64,000 nt of DNA, taken from the NCBI RefSeq assembly GCF_029407905.1, contig NC_073625.1, forward strand, positions 166,490,240-166,554,239, read 5' to 3'. This document shows, piece after piece, positions 1 through 11,855 of this stretch; within the stretch, counting starts at the first letter, position 1; each line of letters starts with the position of its first letter. The position numbers were made by a program, and so were the translations under genes. The notes beneath the pieces were generated by a model. The model was not told the origin of the DNA and did no database searches. It worked only from the letters and a program-made list of their open reading frames with translations. This DNA is from Bubalus kerabau. Its lineage: Eukaryota; Chordata; Mammalia; Artiodactyla; Bovidae.

Positions 1-1264
1 AAACTGATGCTCAAAATTCTCCAAGCCAGACTTCAACAGTATGTGAACTGTGAACTTCCAGATGTTCAAGCTGGATTTAGAAAAGGCAGAAGAATCAGAG
101 ATCAAATTGTCAACATCTGTTGGATCATGGAAAAAGCAAGAGTTCCAGAAAGGCACCTATTTCTGCTTTATTGACTATGCCAAAGCCTTTGACTGTATAG
201 ATCACAACAAACTGGAAAATGCTTAGAGATGGGAATGCCAGACACCTTACTTGCTTTTTGAGAAATCTGTATGCAGGTCAAGAAGCAAAGTTAGAACTGA
301 ACATGGAACAACAGACTGGTTCCAAACAGGGAAAGGAGTACATCAAGGCTGTTTATTATCTTATTTAACTTGTAGGCAGAGTACTTATATCCTGCTTATT
401 TAAATTATACGCAGAGTACTTCATGAGAAACACTGGGCTGGATGAAGCACAAGTTGGAATCAAGATTTCCAGGAGAAATATCAATAACCTCAGATATACA
501 GATGACACCACCCTTATGGCAGAAAGTGAAGAAGAACTAAAGAGCCTCTTGATGACAGTGAAAGAGGAGAGTGAAAAGGCTGGCTTAAAGCTCAACATTC
601 AGAAAGCTAAGTTCATGGCATCTGGTCCCATCACTTCATGGTAAATAAACGGGGAAACAGTGACAGACTTTATTTTGGGGGGCTCTAAAATCACTGCAGA
701 TGATGACTGCAGCTATGAAATTGAAAGACGCTTGCCCCTTGGAAGAGAAGCTATGACCAACCTAGACAGCATATTTAAAAGCAGAGACATTACTTTGCCA
801 ACAAGGTCTGTCTAGTCAAAGCTATGGTTTTTCCAGTGGTCATGTATGGATGTGAAATTAGGACTACAAAGAAAGCTGAGCACAGAAGAATTGATGCTTT
901 TAAACTGTGGTGTTGGAGAAGACTCTTGAGAGTCCCTTCGACTGCAAGGAGATCCAACGAGTCCATCGTAGAGGAGATCAGTCCTGAATATTCATTTGAA
1001 GGACTGATGCTGAAGCTGGAACTCTGAAACTTTGGCCACCTGATGTAAAGAGCTGATTCGTTTGAAAAAACCCTGATGTTGGGAAAGATTGAAGGTGGGA
1101 GTAGAAGGGGATGCCAGAGGATGAGATGGTTGGATGGCATCACCAAGTCAATGGACATGAGTTTGAGTGAACTCCGGGAGTTGGTGATGGACATGGAGGC
1201 CTGGCATGCTGCATTTCATGGGGTCGCAAAGAGTTAGACACGACTGAGTGATTGAACTTAACTG
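1..1264 (+). mobile_element. BovB (RTE) LINE, 3' part, degenerate; cut by window edge
   Basis: Reverse-transcriptase and C-terminal portion of a BovB retrotransposon. The first bases correspond to the RT region that in the copy at 32102-34225 begins near 33005, and the 3' end is the usual 'gactgagtgattgaac' type terminus near 1264. RT-derived peptide is readable at 423-644 and 824-1027 in different frames, so frameshifts separate them. The catalytic tetrad, YADD in other copies here, reads YTDD (codons at 495-506), which is a substitution next to the two catalytic aspartates. A local duplication at 361-421 further disrupts the frame. In the family this protein copies BovB RNA, and SINE RNA in trans, at the nicked target site. 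This copy cannot encode an active enzyme. Confidence 0.95.
361..421 (+). repeat. 35-bp local tandem duplication inside BovB RT
   Basis: The stretch at 361-386 recurs at 396-421 with 3 mismatches in 26. Other BovB copies in the window (for example 33361-33390) have it once. The duplication adds a length that is not a multiple of three. Confidence 0.8.
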
Positions 1265-1345
1265 AAATGAATAAAATATTATAGCAACTCCTCATATTTT
1301 TATTATTCAGCATCGAAAACTCAATAGATAGAGAATCTGATTTCA

Positions 1346-1841
1346 AGCAGAGACATTACTTTGCCAACAAAGGTTCGTCTAGTCAAGGCTATGGTTTTTC
1401 CTGTGGTCATGTATAGATGTGAGAGTTGGACTGTGAAGAAGGCTGAGCGCCGAAGAATTGATGTTTTTGAACTGTGGTGTTGGAGAAGACTCTTGAGAGT
1501 CCCTTGGACTGCCAGGATATCCAACCAGTCCATTCTGAAGGAGATCAGCCCTGGGATTTCTTTGGAAGGAATGATGCTAAAGCTGAAACGCCAGTACTTT
1601 GGCCACCTCATGTGAAGAGTTGACTCATTGGAAAAGACTCATGCTGGGAGGGATTGGGGGCAGGAGGAGAAGGGGACGACAGAGGATGAGATGGCTGGAT
1701 GGCATCACAGACTCGATGGACGTGAGTCTGAGTGAACTCCGGGAGTTGGTGATGGACAGGGAGGCCTGGCGTGCTGCGATTCATGGGGTCGCAGGGAGTC
1801 AGACATGACTGAGCGACTGATCTGATCTGATCTGATCTGAT
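1346..1841 (+). mobile_element. BovB LINE 3' fragment, younger-type terminus
   Basis: A 5'-truncated BovB of about 0.5 kb starting at the 'gcagagacattac' position of the RT C-terminal region and ending in a (TCTGA)n tail at 1819-1841. The C-terminal domain is readable as MPTKVRLVKAMVFPVVMYRC at 1361 onward. A TGA at 1613-1615 stands where related copies have CGA, which is typical methyl-CpG decay, and a 1-bp loss near 1640 shifts the frame. It follows the previous copy by 80 bp in the same orientation. No clear target duplication was found. The 3' terminus differs from that of the neighbouring copy, so these are two insertions of different subfamilies, not one split element. Confidence 0.93.
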
Positions 1842-2179
1842 TAGATATTAGATATCAACAAATAACAATAACCTAGTAGCTTAAAATACTAAAAATTTAT
1901 TATCACAGTCTCTCTGTGTCAGAAATTTCGGAGCAGTTTAGCTGGGTGGTTCTGAGGATCAATTATGAGGTTGCAGTCAGGATGTTGGCAGGGACTGTGG
2001 TCATCTGTAGTAGGACCATGCCAAAGGATTCACTTCCAACATGATTCTCTCTCATGGTTATGGGCAGATGGCCCGAGGTCCTCAGGGGTTGTTGGAAGAA
2101 AGACTCTTTTCCTTAGCACATAGAGTTGCTGGAATGTCCTCATGACAGAGCTACAGTTTCCCCACAGAGCAGCAGAGAC

Positions 2180-2393
2180 AAGTGCTCAGTAACTCAGTCG
2201 TGTTTATCTCTTTTGCAACCCCGTGAAATGTAGCCCTCTAGACTTCTCTGTCCATGGGATCCTCTGGGCAAGAATCCTGAAGTGCCATTCCCTCTTCAAG
2301 GGGATCTTCCTGACCCAGGGATTGAAACTGTCTCTCCTGAGTCTCCTGCATTGCAGGTGGATTCTTTATAGCTGAGCCACCAGAGAAGCTCCA
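2180..2393 (-). mobile_element. Bov-tA SINE
   Basis: Reads backwards from the tRNA-like head ('gagccaccagagaagctcc' on the + strand at the high end) to the BovB-like tail at 2180. The degenerate Pol III box region is at about 2310-2390. It lies in the old repeat at 1861-2925, so it is younger than that repeat. Confidence 0.9.
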
Positions 2394-2429
2394 GGAAATA
2401 TAAAAGAAAGGACAAAAAGGAAGCCACAA

Positions 2430-2717
2430 AAACAAACAAACAAAACAACCACTTAACAGGTATAAGTACATTTTAAGTTAGGAGTGACATATATATACTA
2501 TTCACCTATGTATAAAATAGATATCTAATGAGAACATACTGTATAGCACAAAGAACTCTACTTAATGCACTATGCTGACCTGAACGGGAAGTCCAAAAGG
2601 GAGGGGATTAAATGTATATGTAATGGCTGATCAACTTGCTGTACAGTGGAAACTAACACAACACTGTAAAGCCACTATACTCCAATAAAAATTAATTTTA
2701 AAAAAGAATAGATTAAA
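2430..2717 (+). mobile_element. LINE-1 3' end fragment with 16-bp target duplication
   Basis: The sequence matches the 3' UTR of artiodactyl L1: 'actgtatagcacaaag', 'ttgctgtacagtgg', 'actatactccaataaa' and then an A-rich tail. It is flanked by a perfect 16-bp direct repeat 'aaaaaggaagccacaa' at 2414-2429 and 2718-2733, the signature of target-primed insertion, although its first bases overlap the A-rich tail. Severely 5'-truncated, no coding capacity. Confidence 0.85.
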
Positions 2718-2925
2718 AAAAAGGAAGCCACAATGACTCTCATGACCTTGTTTGGAAATCAAACACTGTCACTTCTAATGTACCTTGTTTGCTAGAAGTA
2801 AGTCATCACACACAGCCCACGCTCAAGGAGAAAGGAGTCAAGCTCCACATCTTGCAAGGAGGAGTATCAAAGAATTTTTGAACATATTTCAAAATCACAA
2901 CATATCCACCTACTTTCTACTCATC

Positions 2926-5900
2926 ATTTTGTTATTTTGAAAGGATTCCAGACAATGCATCATTTCATCCATAAATTAAAAACGCCACAATTTCAATCTC
3001 ACAACTAAAATAGATAACTTTTTTTATATCATCAAGTATCCGATATGCTCAAGTATCTTTGATTTTTTTCATAAAATTTTTACAGTTGGTTTGATTTGTT
3101 TGGATCATTATCCAAACAAGGACCACCTATTACATTTAACAGTTTTCAAAGTGGTGTTAAGTCCTCCTTTGATCATCTAATTTGAAATATGGTTGCAACC
3201 AGACAAAAGCATAAGATGGCGCTTTTTGTTAGTTGTCTTTTGAATGATATGCATTTAGTGCTTTGTTTCTACATTGCTTATTGTTTTTTTCACAAGGAAC
3301 AGTCAAGAAGCAAGGAAGCAGATTTTCCTAGGTTACCTTTGAACCTGGAATTTATGTTATTGCTTTGGTTATATTCCTAATAAGCCACAGGTGTACACTA
3401 CAGGAGCGAGTGGAAACAAAGACGGGGTATGATGACAGTTAATTGTCCATAATCTATTTATCCTGAGGAACACTTATACATCTGTTACATATTTAGGTAT
3501 TTGCTACTTGTAGTTTTTTTCATGATTTTTGAGCAGAGAGGCATCTATACCTAAAGCACTATAAAAAGGAAAAATGCTATCAAGGGGCCTTAAAGTAGCA
3601 AGACAAAGAGAGTACAGCTTTTTGTGTCTGGGAAATGAATGGCTCCATTCATTTCAATAGGGATTTTGTTTTATATGTACTGTATTAGGTTTGGGCACTA
3701 AACACTTGACTCCCATTTCAGAATGAATTACTTTGTTAAATGCAGGTATTTAAATAGAATAAAGCATTTTACAAAATTCTTTAATAAGTACATTTATCTT
3801 GTTTTATTGAATATTTTATAGCATTATCCTCTGTTCTTTCTCTAATGTGTTTTGCATTATACATATGTGTATGCATATATGCCTTTTATATATAAATATG
3901 CATGTTTTAAATTTATATATTAAAATAGCTCCTAAAATTTGTCCCACACTCCCATTTTTTCTTGTATTTTTTAACTGATTATAATTTTAGATCCCAATTT
4001 GCAAAAGTAAATGTTTAAGTACAATTATAGTTAATCTTATATAAATGACATTCTAAACATAAAATGTTCAAAATTTTTTAAAATGAAAGTTTCATGGCTT
4101 TTTGTATTATAGCTATGTATGAGAAATTTAGATTTAATCATTACTGAAAATTAATAATTTATTTAGAAATATCTTAAACATTATTTGCAGGTGATTCTTT
4201 CTCCAGTCATTGACAGATCCACTTTTTCATAAAAATGCTAAATGATTTTTTCCCGATAGTGTATTTCACTTTGAGCACTTTATATTAATAAATACTAAAT
4301 TTATACATTGCTACATTACTCATTACTAAAAGAATTTGCACAACCTACTATGACAAACTCTGTAGCTGACTTGTACCTGTTATTTGATGAAATGGCAAGA
4401 ATATAATTACTAAAAATTCAAACTACTGCTCAATTTTATTTCACAAGGCACAGCCATTTACACCAAGAAGTGTACACAAACAAGACTCCTATTTGCAGCT
4501 GGCATTAAACTTTAAGAGCAGTTGACTTTGTTATCTAGATCCAATTTTTAATGCTCACTGTTAAGTTTCTTTCTTTTTTCAATTTTCAAACCACCAGAGG
4601 ATGATTTCCTTAAGAATGTTCTCCCAGGTATGTTCAGAATATTAATTAGGCCCATCTATTTCTGCCGGGTAATAACAATGTCACAGGCTGAATGGACGCT
4701 GTGACCTGTGAAAGAACTATTCATATGCTTTCGTCTGCCCCAGTGCATTCTTTAACAAATGAACATAGACCTTTTTCACAGTCATCTTAAATGTTTCAAC
4801 TCTGTGTTTCATGTTTGGCTCTTGCATCTCCAACCATTTCTTTTCTGCCTCTTTTGGGGAAGACTTCCTTGCTACTCATTTAAACGCTTCTGCCTTTATG
4901 ACTATTTTACTACCATACCTATGGGGCTTCTTACTGTATTTGCCTGTAACTGAAGGAGATTTTAAAGGAATTAAATTTATTCAGACTAAATCTTCTGGGG
5001 GATGCAAAGGCATCTTAAACAATTAGCAATAATTAAAAAGCATCTATTCAGACTGGATAAAAGGTAAATAGATTTCATTTAAATATAGTGGTTAGTTGGT
5101 ACAGTTTTCCCATTTGTATGCTTTAAAAAAAGAAAAAAAAACCTCCTGTTGGCAAATAACTTTGAAACAACAAAAGAAAACATTGGTTTTTGTCCTTTGT
5201 ATAATTTTTTTTACTCATGAGTAAAACTCTTAACAAATTGCTGTACTAAAAATTTTAATTATCTTTAATTTAGGTGGTATACCTAACACTGAATATGATA
5301 TCAAGAGAATGGTGCCTGAATAAAACCTAGATTTGCTTTTTAAATTAATCCAGAATTAGTGTGGAACTGCTTAAAGGTTTACGGTTTTTTGACTTCTGAT
5401 TTTTTTTTGTAAGTTTTGTTCTTATATTTATCTGCCTCAATGAAATATTTGCTTTGTGTATTTTAAGGGTAATATGTTTCATTGTGTTCTAAGTCATCCT
5501 TAAATTATTTCAAATTAGGACTTATGTATAGTCAGACAAGATAAATTATATTTTTATTCAAGCACATTTACAAGCATACATACAGTATATGTGTAAATGT
5601 AGTGATACATAAAAGTAGCCTTATGTTTATATATGTACATATGAGTATCCACACACACACCAATTTATACTAAAACGAATACACTTTTAAATTATTTTGC
5701 TCAAGAAATGCATAGTTTAGTAGATTAGCCAGCCACTTTTTGTGTTTGAGGAGGTGCAAAGGAAGGCACTTAAAATCTAACTCTGAATCTAACTCTGTCA
5801 TTGGATATCACAGTGTTATAGTTTCATTCATCAGTGTTTTAAGTAAAACCATATTTTTATAAATGATATCAGTTAATATATTTTTAAATGATGGACTGTG

Positions 5901-6399
5901 AAAAAACGTGACATGGGATAAAATAAGCTAGTAGAAAGAGAAAGACATGAAAGACTAGAGAAAATACTGAAAAAATGTGCAGACCAAAGATACATTTTTT
6001 TCAAGCACTATCCAAACTCATTCATTCTATAATAGTGAAAAATATGTGTAATGATTCTGGGGGCAAAGAGAGCACCACTAAGATTAAAGCAGGCTGTTTT
6101 AAGGTTAAGCTTACAGATTCAATCTCCAAAAAACATTCATGCTTAACTCCACTCAGCCATTTTACAAATATATTATAAACAAGAAATTACAAATAAAATA
6201 GAGGGAATAAAAAAGCCATCTTTGGAGCAGAACGAAAAACAAAATGGAAGATTGACTTATTTTCTAGTGATGACTGGTTACACAATCTCCAGGTATAGGA
6301 AAGAGCACAATGCTTGAAAGCATTCTCAGTTTTTGTGAAACAAAGCACTTTTTGCATAATAATGAACTACAGAAAAGACTTCATTAAAAAAAAAATAAT
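2926..6399. other. Unique AT-rich DNA, no gene seen
   Basis: No ruminant repeat, coding-like exon or RNA gene is recognisable. Short open frames (such as 3189-3380 and 4759-5026) have no codon bias, no recognisable domain and no good splice context. The stretch around 4560-4760 is less AT-rich than its surroundings and could be a conserved noncoding element, but the sequence alone cannot show this. Confidence 0.6.
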
Positions 6400-6555
6400 A
6401 ATCTGAGTTTAGAAAATGGTTCTGCCATTTTCTCATTGTCTAAGCGAAATTTAAATTTACCTCACCAAACATAAACTTTTATAAGGAAGATAATAATGCA
6501 TTTCTTGAGGGGTAGTTATGAGGATTAAGAAATAACCAAAGTGCAATAATATAAT
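6400..6555 (+). repeat. MIR SINE relic
   Basis: Old and diverged. The block from 'aaatggttctgccat' to 'ggtagttatgaggattaag' follows the MIR order of a 'tctgccac' motif, a gap, 'ataataatgc', and 'gttgtgaggattaa'. Confidence 0.5.
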
Positions 6556-7194
6556 CTCAGGGAAATGAAACAATAAAATTTCCATTAGTCTCATGTAATA
6601 ATGCTAAATCACTCTATTTGAAATACAGAAAAATAGTACCTTTAGTAAGATATAATAAAGAACTTTCATGAACATAAAGTAATTTATAACACAAAAGTCA
6701 AATATTTAGATGATATTTAGAAAGAATTCTAGGGCTACCTCAACTTGTAAAGTCCCTGAACTTAACCTGTAGGATGTATTCCTTTTCTAACTGGCATGGA
6801 AGATTGTGGTATATTCTTCTTTCCATCCTTCTCTATGATCTATTGCTTATTCTGACTTCTGGAGCTTACCTGGCTCACATCAGATGTACTCACCAAGATG
6901 CACCAAGGCTACCAGTCTTCTAGTCAAATATTTCAGCTTCTGAAAATGCTTGGCCCCCATTCCTAGTAGTTATTTCATTTCATAAAAGCCTTATTAGTAA
7001 TTTTTAAAGTCCATATATTTTAATCAAATAAGTATGCATTTAATAGTTTAGCTTTACATTCTTAACAATCTAGCATTTTCGAAATTTACATTAGTGGAAA
7101 AAGACATATCTAACTGTGCACTGACATTCTATAATTTGTACCTTAGATTTTAAAAATAGACTTAATGTGTATAGCTATCCAATAGAGTTCCACT
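6556..7194. other. Unique DNA, no gene seen
   Basis: AT-rich, with no repeat signature or exon candidate. It ends at the target duplication of the SINE that follows. Confidence 0.55.
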
Positions 7195-7208
7195 ATGCTA
7201 TGATTTTA

Positions 7209-7329
7209 CCCACTCCAGTGTTCTTGCCTGGAGAATCCCAGGGACGAAGGGGCCTGGTGGGCTGCCGTCTATGGGGTCGCACAGAGTCAGACATGACTGA
7301 AGCGACTTAGCAGCAGCAGCAGCAGCAGC
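7209..7329 (+). mobile_element. BOV-A SINE monomer with perfect 14-bp target duplication
   Basis: One BOV-A unit ('ccactccagtgttcttgcc' to 'gaagcgacttag') ending in (CAG)n. The flanking direct repeat 'atgctatgatttta' is perfect at 7195-7208 and 7330-7343. The unit matches the second half of dimeric BOV-A2, so it is a 5'-truncated BOV-A2 or a true monomer. Confidence 0.93.
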
Positions 7330-7343
7330 ATGCTATGATTTTA

Positions 7344-8289
7344 GAAGAGTTTCAATATAATATTCTACTAAGATGAACTTTTAAAATATAAATAAAAGAA
7401 ATGCTAAAATTAAATTATTATCATTTGATAATATGACAAAATAAAACATCTGAGTTTTGAAAATCACATGTGCATAATTTCATAGAAGGAAGTATAACCA
7501 AAAAAAAGTTACTATGCTTCTGATTTTGATTCTGTAGAGATTCAAATATCAGTTTATAAATGAGATGCCAAATAAATAAAGTGACACATAAATTATTGAA
7601 ATTATTGGTTTGGTTATTGGCCACCTAGTTTACTTCACTGTAGATAAGAAAAATCATATGAAATTAAAAAAAAAAAAAAAAGACTTAACTACCAGATGAG
7701 GTGACTTTTGAAGACCATTCAAGGATATCCCATATTCTTTCAAGCTTGGCTAGAGACTATTAGTTTGGCTTTTGGGGATTTCTAGTATTACTTGCAACTA
7801 GCACTATTAATTGGCTTTAAAATTCCTGTGACTTTAGAAAGGCTTGCCCTCAGCTAAAATAATAAAATTCATTTTTAATATAGAAGTTTCCCTAAAGAGA
7901 TCTGTCCAAATATGAAAAACTGCAGCTTTATTAATGAGCTTATAATGACTTACTTTAATCAACGGCTATCATCTTACAACATCAATAGTAGATCACATTG
8001 TGTTAATGTCCAGTAACATGATTTAATAGCTGCATTCTGGAACATACAGATTTTTATAATATTTTATTTTGTGCTCTTAAAAACTATTAACATTCTTGCA
8101 TTCTTATAAAATAGATATAACCCAATGCAGATCCCAATCGAAAAATTAGATGAAAAAAGAACATAGTGGTAAGATTGTTTTCAATATTACATCATTCTTT
8201 TAAGGTCAATAGAGAAAGCCTATTTTTTATCATAACTTTTTCTTCTGAATTTCACAACAGGCTATTCCCAAATGTAAAGAGATAATGTG
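7344..8289. other. Unique AT-rich DNA with an A16 run
   Basis: Nothing coding was recognised. A run of 16 A lies at 7666-7681 with no SINE body attached that I can see. Confidence 0.55.
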
Positions 8290-8520
8290 GCATAGAAGAA
8301 AGATTTAAGTCAAAGTGGAAATTCCAGTTTGCCATTTATTGATCCTAATGTCTTAGGAACATTAAAGTCTTTAAAGTCTATTTTTTCCTCCAAAGAGAGA
8401 AAAATATTTCTCATTTCTCTGACTCCAGGGAAACAAAGAGACAAGTTACCTAAGTTCTGTGTGATATGAAAAGTATAATATTTATCTTACAGAGTTGTTA
8501 TGACTATGCAATAAATGAGG
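8290..8520 (+). repeat. Probable MIR relic
   Basis: The end ('cttacagagttgttatgac' then 'gcaataaatgag') resembles the MIR core and tail. The 5' part is very diverged, so the left boundary is approximate. Confidence 0.35.
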
Positions 8521-9146
8521 CAACTATAACTTACTTTTTTCCCCCCAAAACTATTAAACGTCAAAGTTTTGCCAGTCTGAGCATAATTCATGTCAAAGAT
8601 CTGGACATGGGGACTGAGGATAATAAAGTTAAAAACAACTTGAGATTTCCTGGTGAAAAATAAAATTTTATATGTAGTCTATAAAAACTAATACATATAT
8701 AATGTAAGAAAACTTTGAATAGTGATCAGTTCGTATTTTGCCTTTCCTTTAAATTTTCGTAAGAACACGAAGCAATATGAAGGCAAAAACTTCTGCTTCC
8801 AAGTAATGTTGGAATAAGTGATTTAAACTCCCAATGAGAACACCTAGAAAGCCCAAATTAAACATTTTTTAAGACCTGCTTCAGTATATCAGATAATTAA
8901 AAAAATAGTGAGGACACACAGGCTACAATTCAGAAAAAAAATATATCCCTACATTGATGCACTATATCAAGGGGTTATCACTTTTGTATTAGAGACATCT
9001 ACCAAGAGGCTGAGAACTAGTAATCTGAGAAACTAGAAGGATCAATACTGGATTGCAGTGTCTGCCAGAAAGTACTCTGAAATAAGGCTCTGAAAAGCTA
9101 TTATCTAGGAATTAAAGGGCTGAAACCCACCCTAGTATGTGCTAAA
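8521..9146. other. Unique DNA, no gene seen
   Basis: No repeat or coding signature recognised up to the BovB target duplication at 9147. Confidence 0.5.
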
Positions 9147-9155
9147 GTTTATCTT

Positions 9156-10660
9156 CAGTTCAGTTCAGTCGCTCAGTTGTGTCCAACTCTTTATGACCCC
9201 AGGAATCACAGCACACCAGGCCTCCCTGTCCATCACCAACTCCCGGAGTTCACTCAAACTCATGTCCATCGAGTCAGTGATGCCATTCAGCCATCTCATC
9301 CTCTGTCGTCCCCTTCTCCTCCTGCCCCCAATCCCTCCAAGCATCTGAGTCTTTTCCAATGAGTCAACTCTTCACATGAGGTGGCCAAAGTACTGGAGTT
9401 TCAGCCTTAGCATCATTCCTTCCAAAGAAATCCCAGGGCTGATCTCCTTCAAAATGGACTGGTTGGATCTCCTTGCAGTCCAAGGAACTCTCAAGAGTCT
9501 TCTTCAACACCACAGTTCAAAAGCATCAAGTCTTCGGTGCTCAGCTTTCTTCAAAGTCCAACTCTCACATCCATTCACGGCTACTGGAAAAACCATAGCC
9601 TTGACTAAACGGACCTTTGTTGGCAAAGTAATGTCTCTGCTTTTCAATATGCTTCATAACTTTCCTTCCAAGGAGTAAGCGTCTTTTAATTTCATGGCTG
9701 CAATCACCATCTGCTGTGATTTTGGAGCCCAGAAAAATAAAGTCTGACACTGTTTCCACTGTTTCCCCATCTATTTCCCATGAAGTGATGGGACCAGATG
9801 CTATGATCTTCGTTTTCTGAATGTTGAGCTTTAAGCCAACTTTTTCATTCTCCTCTTTCACTTTCATCAAGAGACTTTTTAGTTCCTCTTCACTTTCTGC
9901 CATAAGGGTGATGTCATCTGCATATCTGAGGTTATTGATATTTCTCCTGGCAATCTTGATTTCAGCTTGTGCTTCTTCCAGTCCAGTGTTTCTCATGATG
10001 TACTGTGCATATAAGTTAAATAAGCAGGATGACAATATACAGCCTTGACGTACTCCTTTTCCTATTTGGAACCAGTCTGTTGTTCCATGTCCAGTTCTAA
10101 CTGTTGCTTCCTGACCTGCATATAGGTTTCTCAAGAGGCAGGTCAGGTGGTCTGGTATACCCATCTCTTTCAGAATTTTCCACAGTTTATTGTGATATAC
10201 ACAGTCAAAGACTTTGGCATAGTCAATAAAGCAGAAATAGATGTTTTTCTGGAACTCTTGCTTTTTCCATGATCCAGCAGATGTTGGCAATTTGATCTGG
10301 TTCCTCTGCCTTTTCTAAAACCAGCTTAAACATCTGGAAGTTCACAGTTCACGTATTGCTGAAGCCTGGCTTGGAGAATTTTGAAAATTACTTTACTAGC
10401 ATGTGAGATGAGTGCAATTGTGCAGTAGTTTGAGCATTCTTTGGCATTGCCTTTCTTTGGGACTGGAATGAAAACTGACCTTTTCCAGTCCTGTGGCCAC
10501 TGCTGAGTTTTCCAAATGTGCTGGGCACACTGAGTGCAGCACTTTCACAGCATCATCTTTCAGGATTTGAAATAGCTCAACTGGAATTCCATCACCTCCA
10601 CTAGCTTTGTTTGTAGTGATGCTTTCTAAGGTCCACTTGACTTCACATTCCAGGATATCT
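9156..10660 (-). mobile_element. BovB LINE, 1.5 kb, RT domain, 9-bp target duplication
   Basis: A 5'-truncated BovB read on the minus strand from 10660 (RT N-terminal region) to the (CTGAA)n-type 3' end at 9156. It is flanked by the perfect 9-bp repeat 'gtttatctt' at 9147-9155 and 10661-10669. The longest open frame (10290 down to 9565, 241 codons) covers the fingers and palm, with FCFIDYAKVFDC near residue 19 and the catalytic YADD encoded at 9913-9924. About 11 bp are missing after the GRKVM codons (near 9655), which throws the C-terminal domain out of frame, and a 2-bp loss near 10296 breaks the frame upstream. Not functional, but one of the better preserved RT cores here. Confidence 0.96.
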
Positions 10661-10680
10661 GTTTATCTTAGAGTGAAAAA

Positions 10681-10886
10681 AAAGTGATGTCTCTTAGTCG
10701 TGTCTGACTCTTTGCAACCCCATGGACTATAGCCCACCAGGCTTCTCCGTCCATGGGATTTTTCAGGCAAGAGTACTGGAGTGGGTTGCCATTTCCTTCT
10801 CCAGGGGATCTTCCCAACCAAGGGATCGAACCTGGGTCTCCTGTATTGCAGGCAGACGCTTTACCTTCTGAGCCACCAGGGAAGCA
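10681..10886 (-). mobile_element. Bov-tA SINE
   Basis: Complete on the minus strand: tRNA-like head with 'gagccaccagggaagc' (+ strand) at 10870-10886, and a tail with 'agtcgtgtctgactctttg' at about 10697-10715. It sits 11 bp beyond the right target duplication of the preceding BovB, so it is a separate event. Confidence 0.93.
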
Positions 10887-10984
10887 TAGAAAATCCTGAG
10901 GGCAATTAAATTATTTTTGATTGCAAATGTCCTAGTCAACCACAAGGTTTAATTTCATATGAATTATTGACCCTCAATCCAAAT

Positions 10985-11855
10985 TAATTGTTGTTGTTCA
11001 GTCACTAAGTCATGTCCAGCTCTTTGCAATCCCTGGACTGCAGACACCAGGCCCCTTTCATCCACTATCTCCCGGAGTTTGCTCAAATTCGTGTTCATTG
11101 AGTTGGTGGTGCTATCTAACCATCTCATACTCTGCCCCTGCTTTCTCCTTTTGCCTTCAGGTTCCCCAGCATCACAATCTTTTCCAATGAGTAAAGTCTT
11201 CACATCAGGTGGCCAAAGTAGGGGAGCTTCATCTTCAGCATCAGTCCTTCCAATCAATATTCAGGACTGATTTCCTTTAGGACTAAGTAGTTTGATCTCC
11301 TTGCAGTCCATGGGACTCTCAAGAGTCTTCTCCAGCACCACAGTTCAAAAGCATCAGTCTTTGGCACTCAGCATTCTTTATGGTCCAACTCTCACATCCA
11401 TACATGACTACTAGAAAAAACCATAGCTTTAACTATACGAATCTTTGTTGGCAAAGTGATATCTTTGCTTTTTAATATGCTCTCTATATTTATCATAGCT
11501 TTTCTTCCAAGGACCAGGTATCTTTTAATTTCATGGCTCCAGTCACCATCTGCAATGATTTTGGAGCCCAAGAAAATAAAATCTATCAGTGTTTCCACTT
11601 TTTCTCCTTCTATTTGCCATGACCTGAAAGGACTGGATGCCATGATCTTTTGTTTTTTTTTTTGAATGTTGAGTTTTAAGCCAACTTTTTCACTCTCCTC
11701 TTTCACTTTCATCAAGAGGCTCTTTAGTTCCTCTTCACTTTATGCCTTCAGGGTGGTATTATCCATGTATCTGAAGTTGTTGGTATCTCCTCTGGCAATT
11801 TCAATTCCAGCTTGTGATTCATCCAGTGCAGGATTTTGAATGATGTACTCTGTAT
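10985..11855 (-). mobile_element. BovB LINE fragment, 'gttgttgttcag' terminus
   Basis: Covers RT from just before the YADD region (about 11770) to the 3' end at 10985. The terminus is the older-looking type (gactgaacaacaac on the sense strand), not CTGAA repeats. It is diverged: a T-run expansion at 11651-11662 and several indels break the frame. Sense peptide is readable from 11715 down to 11392. It abuts a BovB copy in the opposite orientation at 11856. Confidence 0.92.

Larger units (their letters stand above)
1861..2925 (+). repeat. Ancient eutherian interspersed repeat (family not assigned), split by two insertions
   Basis: Three blocks (1861-2179, 2394-2429, 2734-2925) read continuously once the SINE and L1 inside are removed. 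Recognisable pieces are 'tttattatcacagtctc', 'tttagctgggtggttctg', 'gaggttgcagtcagg' and 'gcccacgctcaaggag'. I recognise these as parts of a widespread old mammalian repeat but cannot name the family with confidence. Sequence of the same type recurs at 13330-13760 and 22330-22740. Confidence 0.45.

Noticed and set aside
365..598. A recurring open frame beginning MLSFKP(T/A)FS with a serine-rich middle, also at 9821-10048, 29997-30191, 33384-33566 and 48662-48856
   Set aside because: It looks like a conserved protein family but is the exact antisense of the BovB RT segment around ESEEELKSLL. Its recurrence comes from the repeat, not from selection on the reverse frame.
7310..7329. CAG/CTG trinucleotide runs (also at 35151, 38633, 45104 and 54802) as disease-type repeats or CRISPR-like arrays
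   Set aside because: Each is the normal short tail of a BOV-A/BOV-A2 SINE. There are no spacers and no leader.
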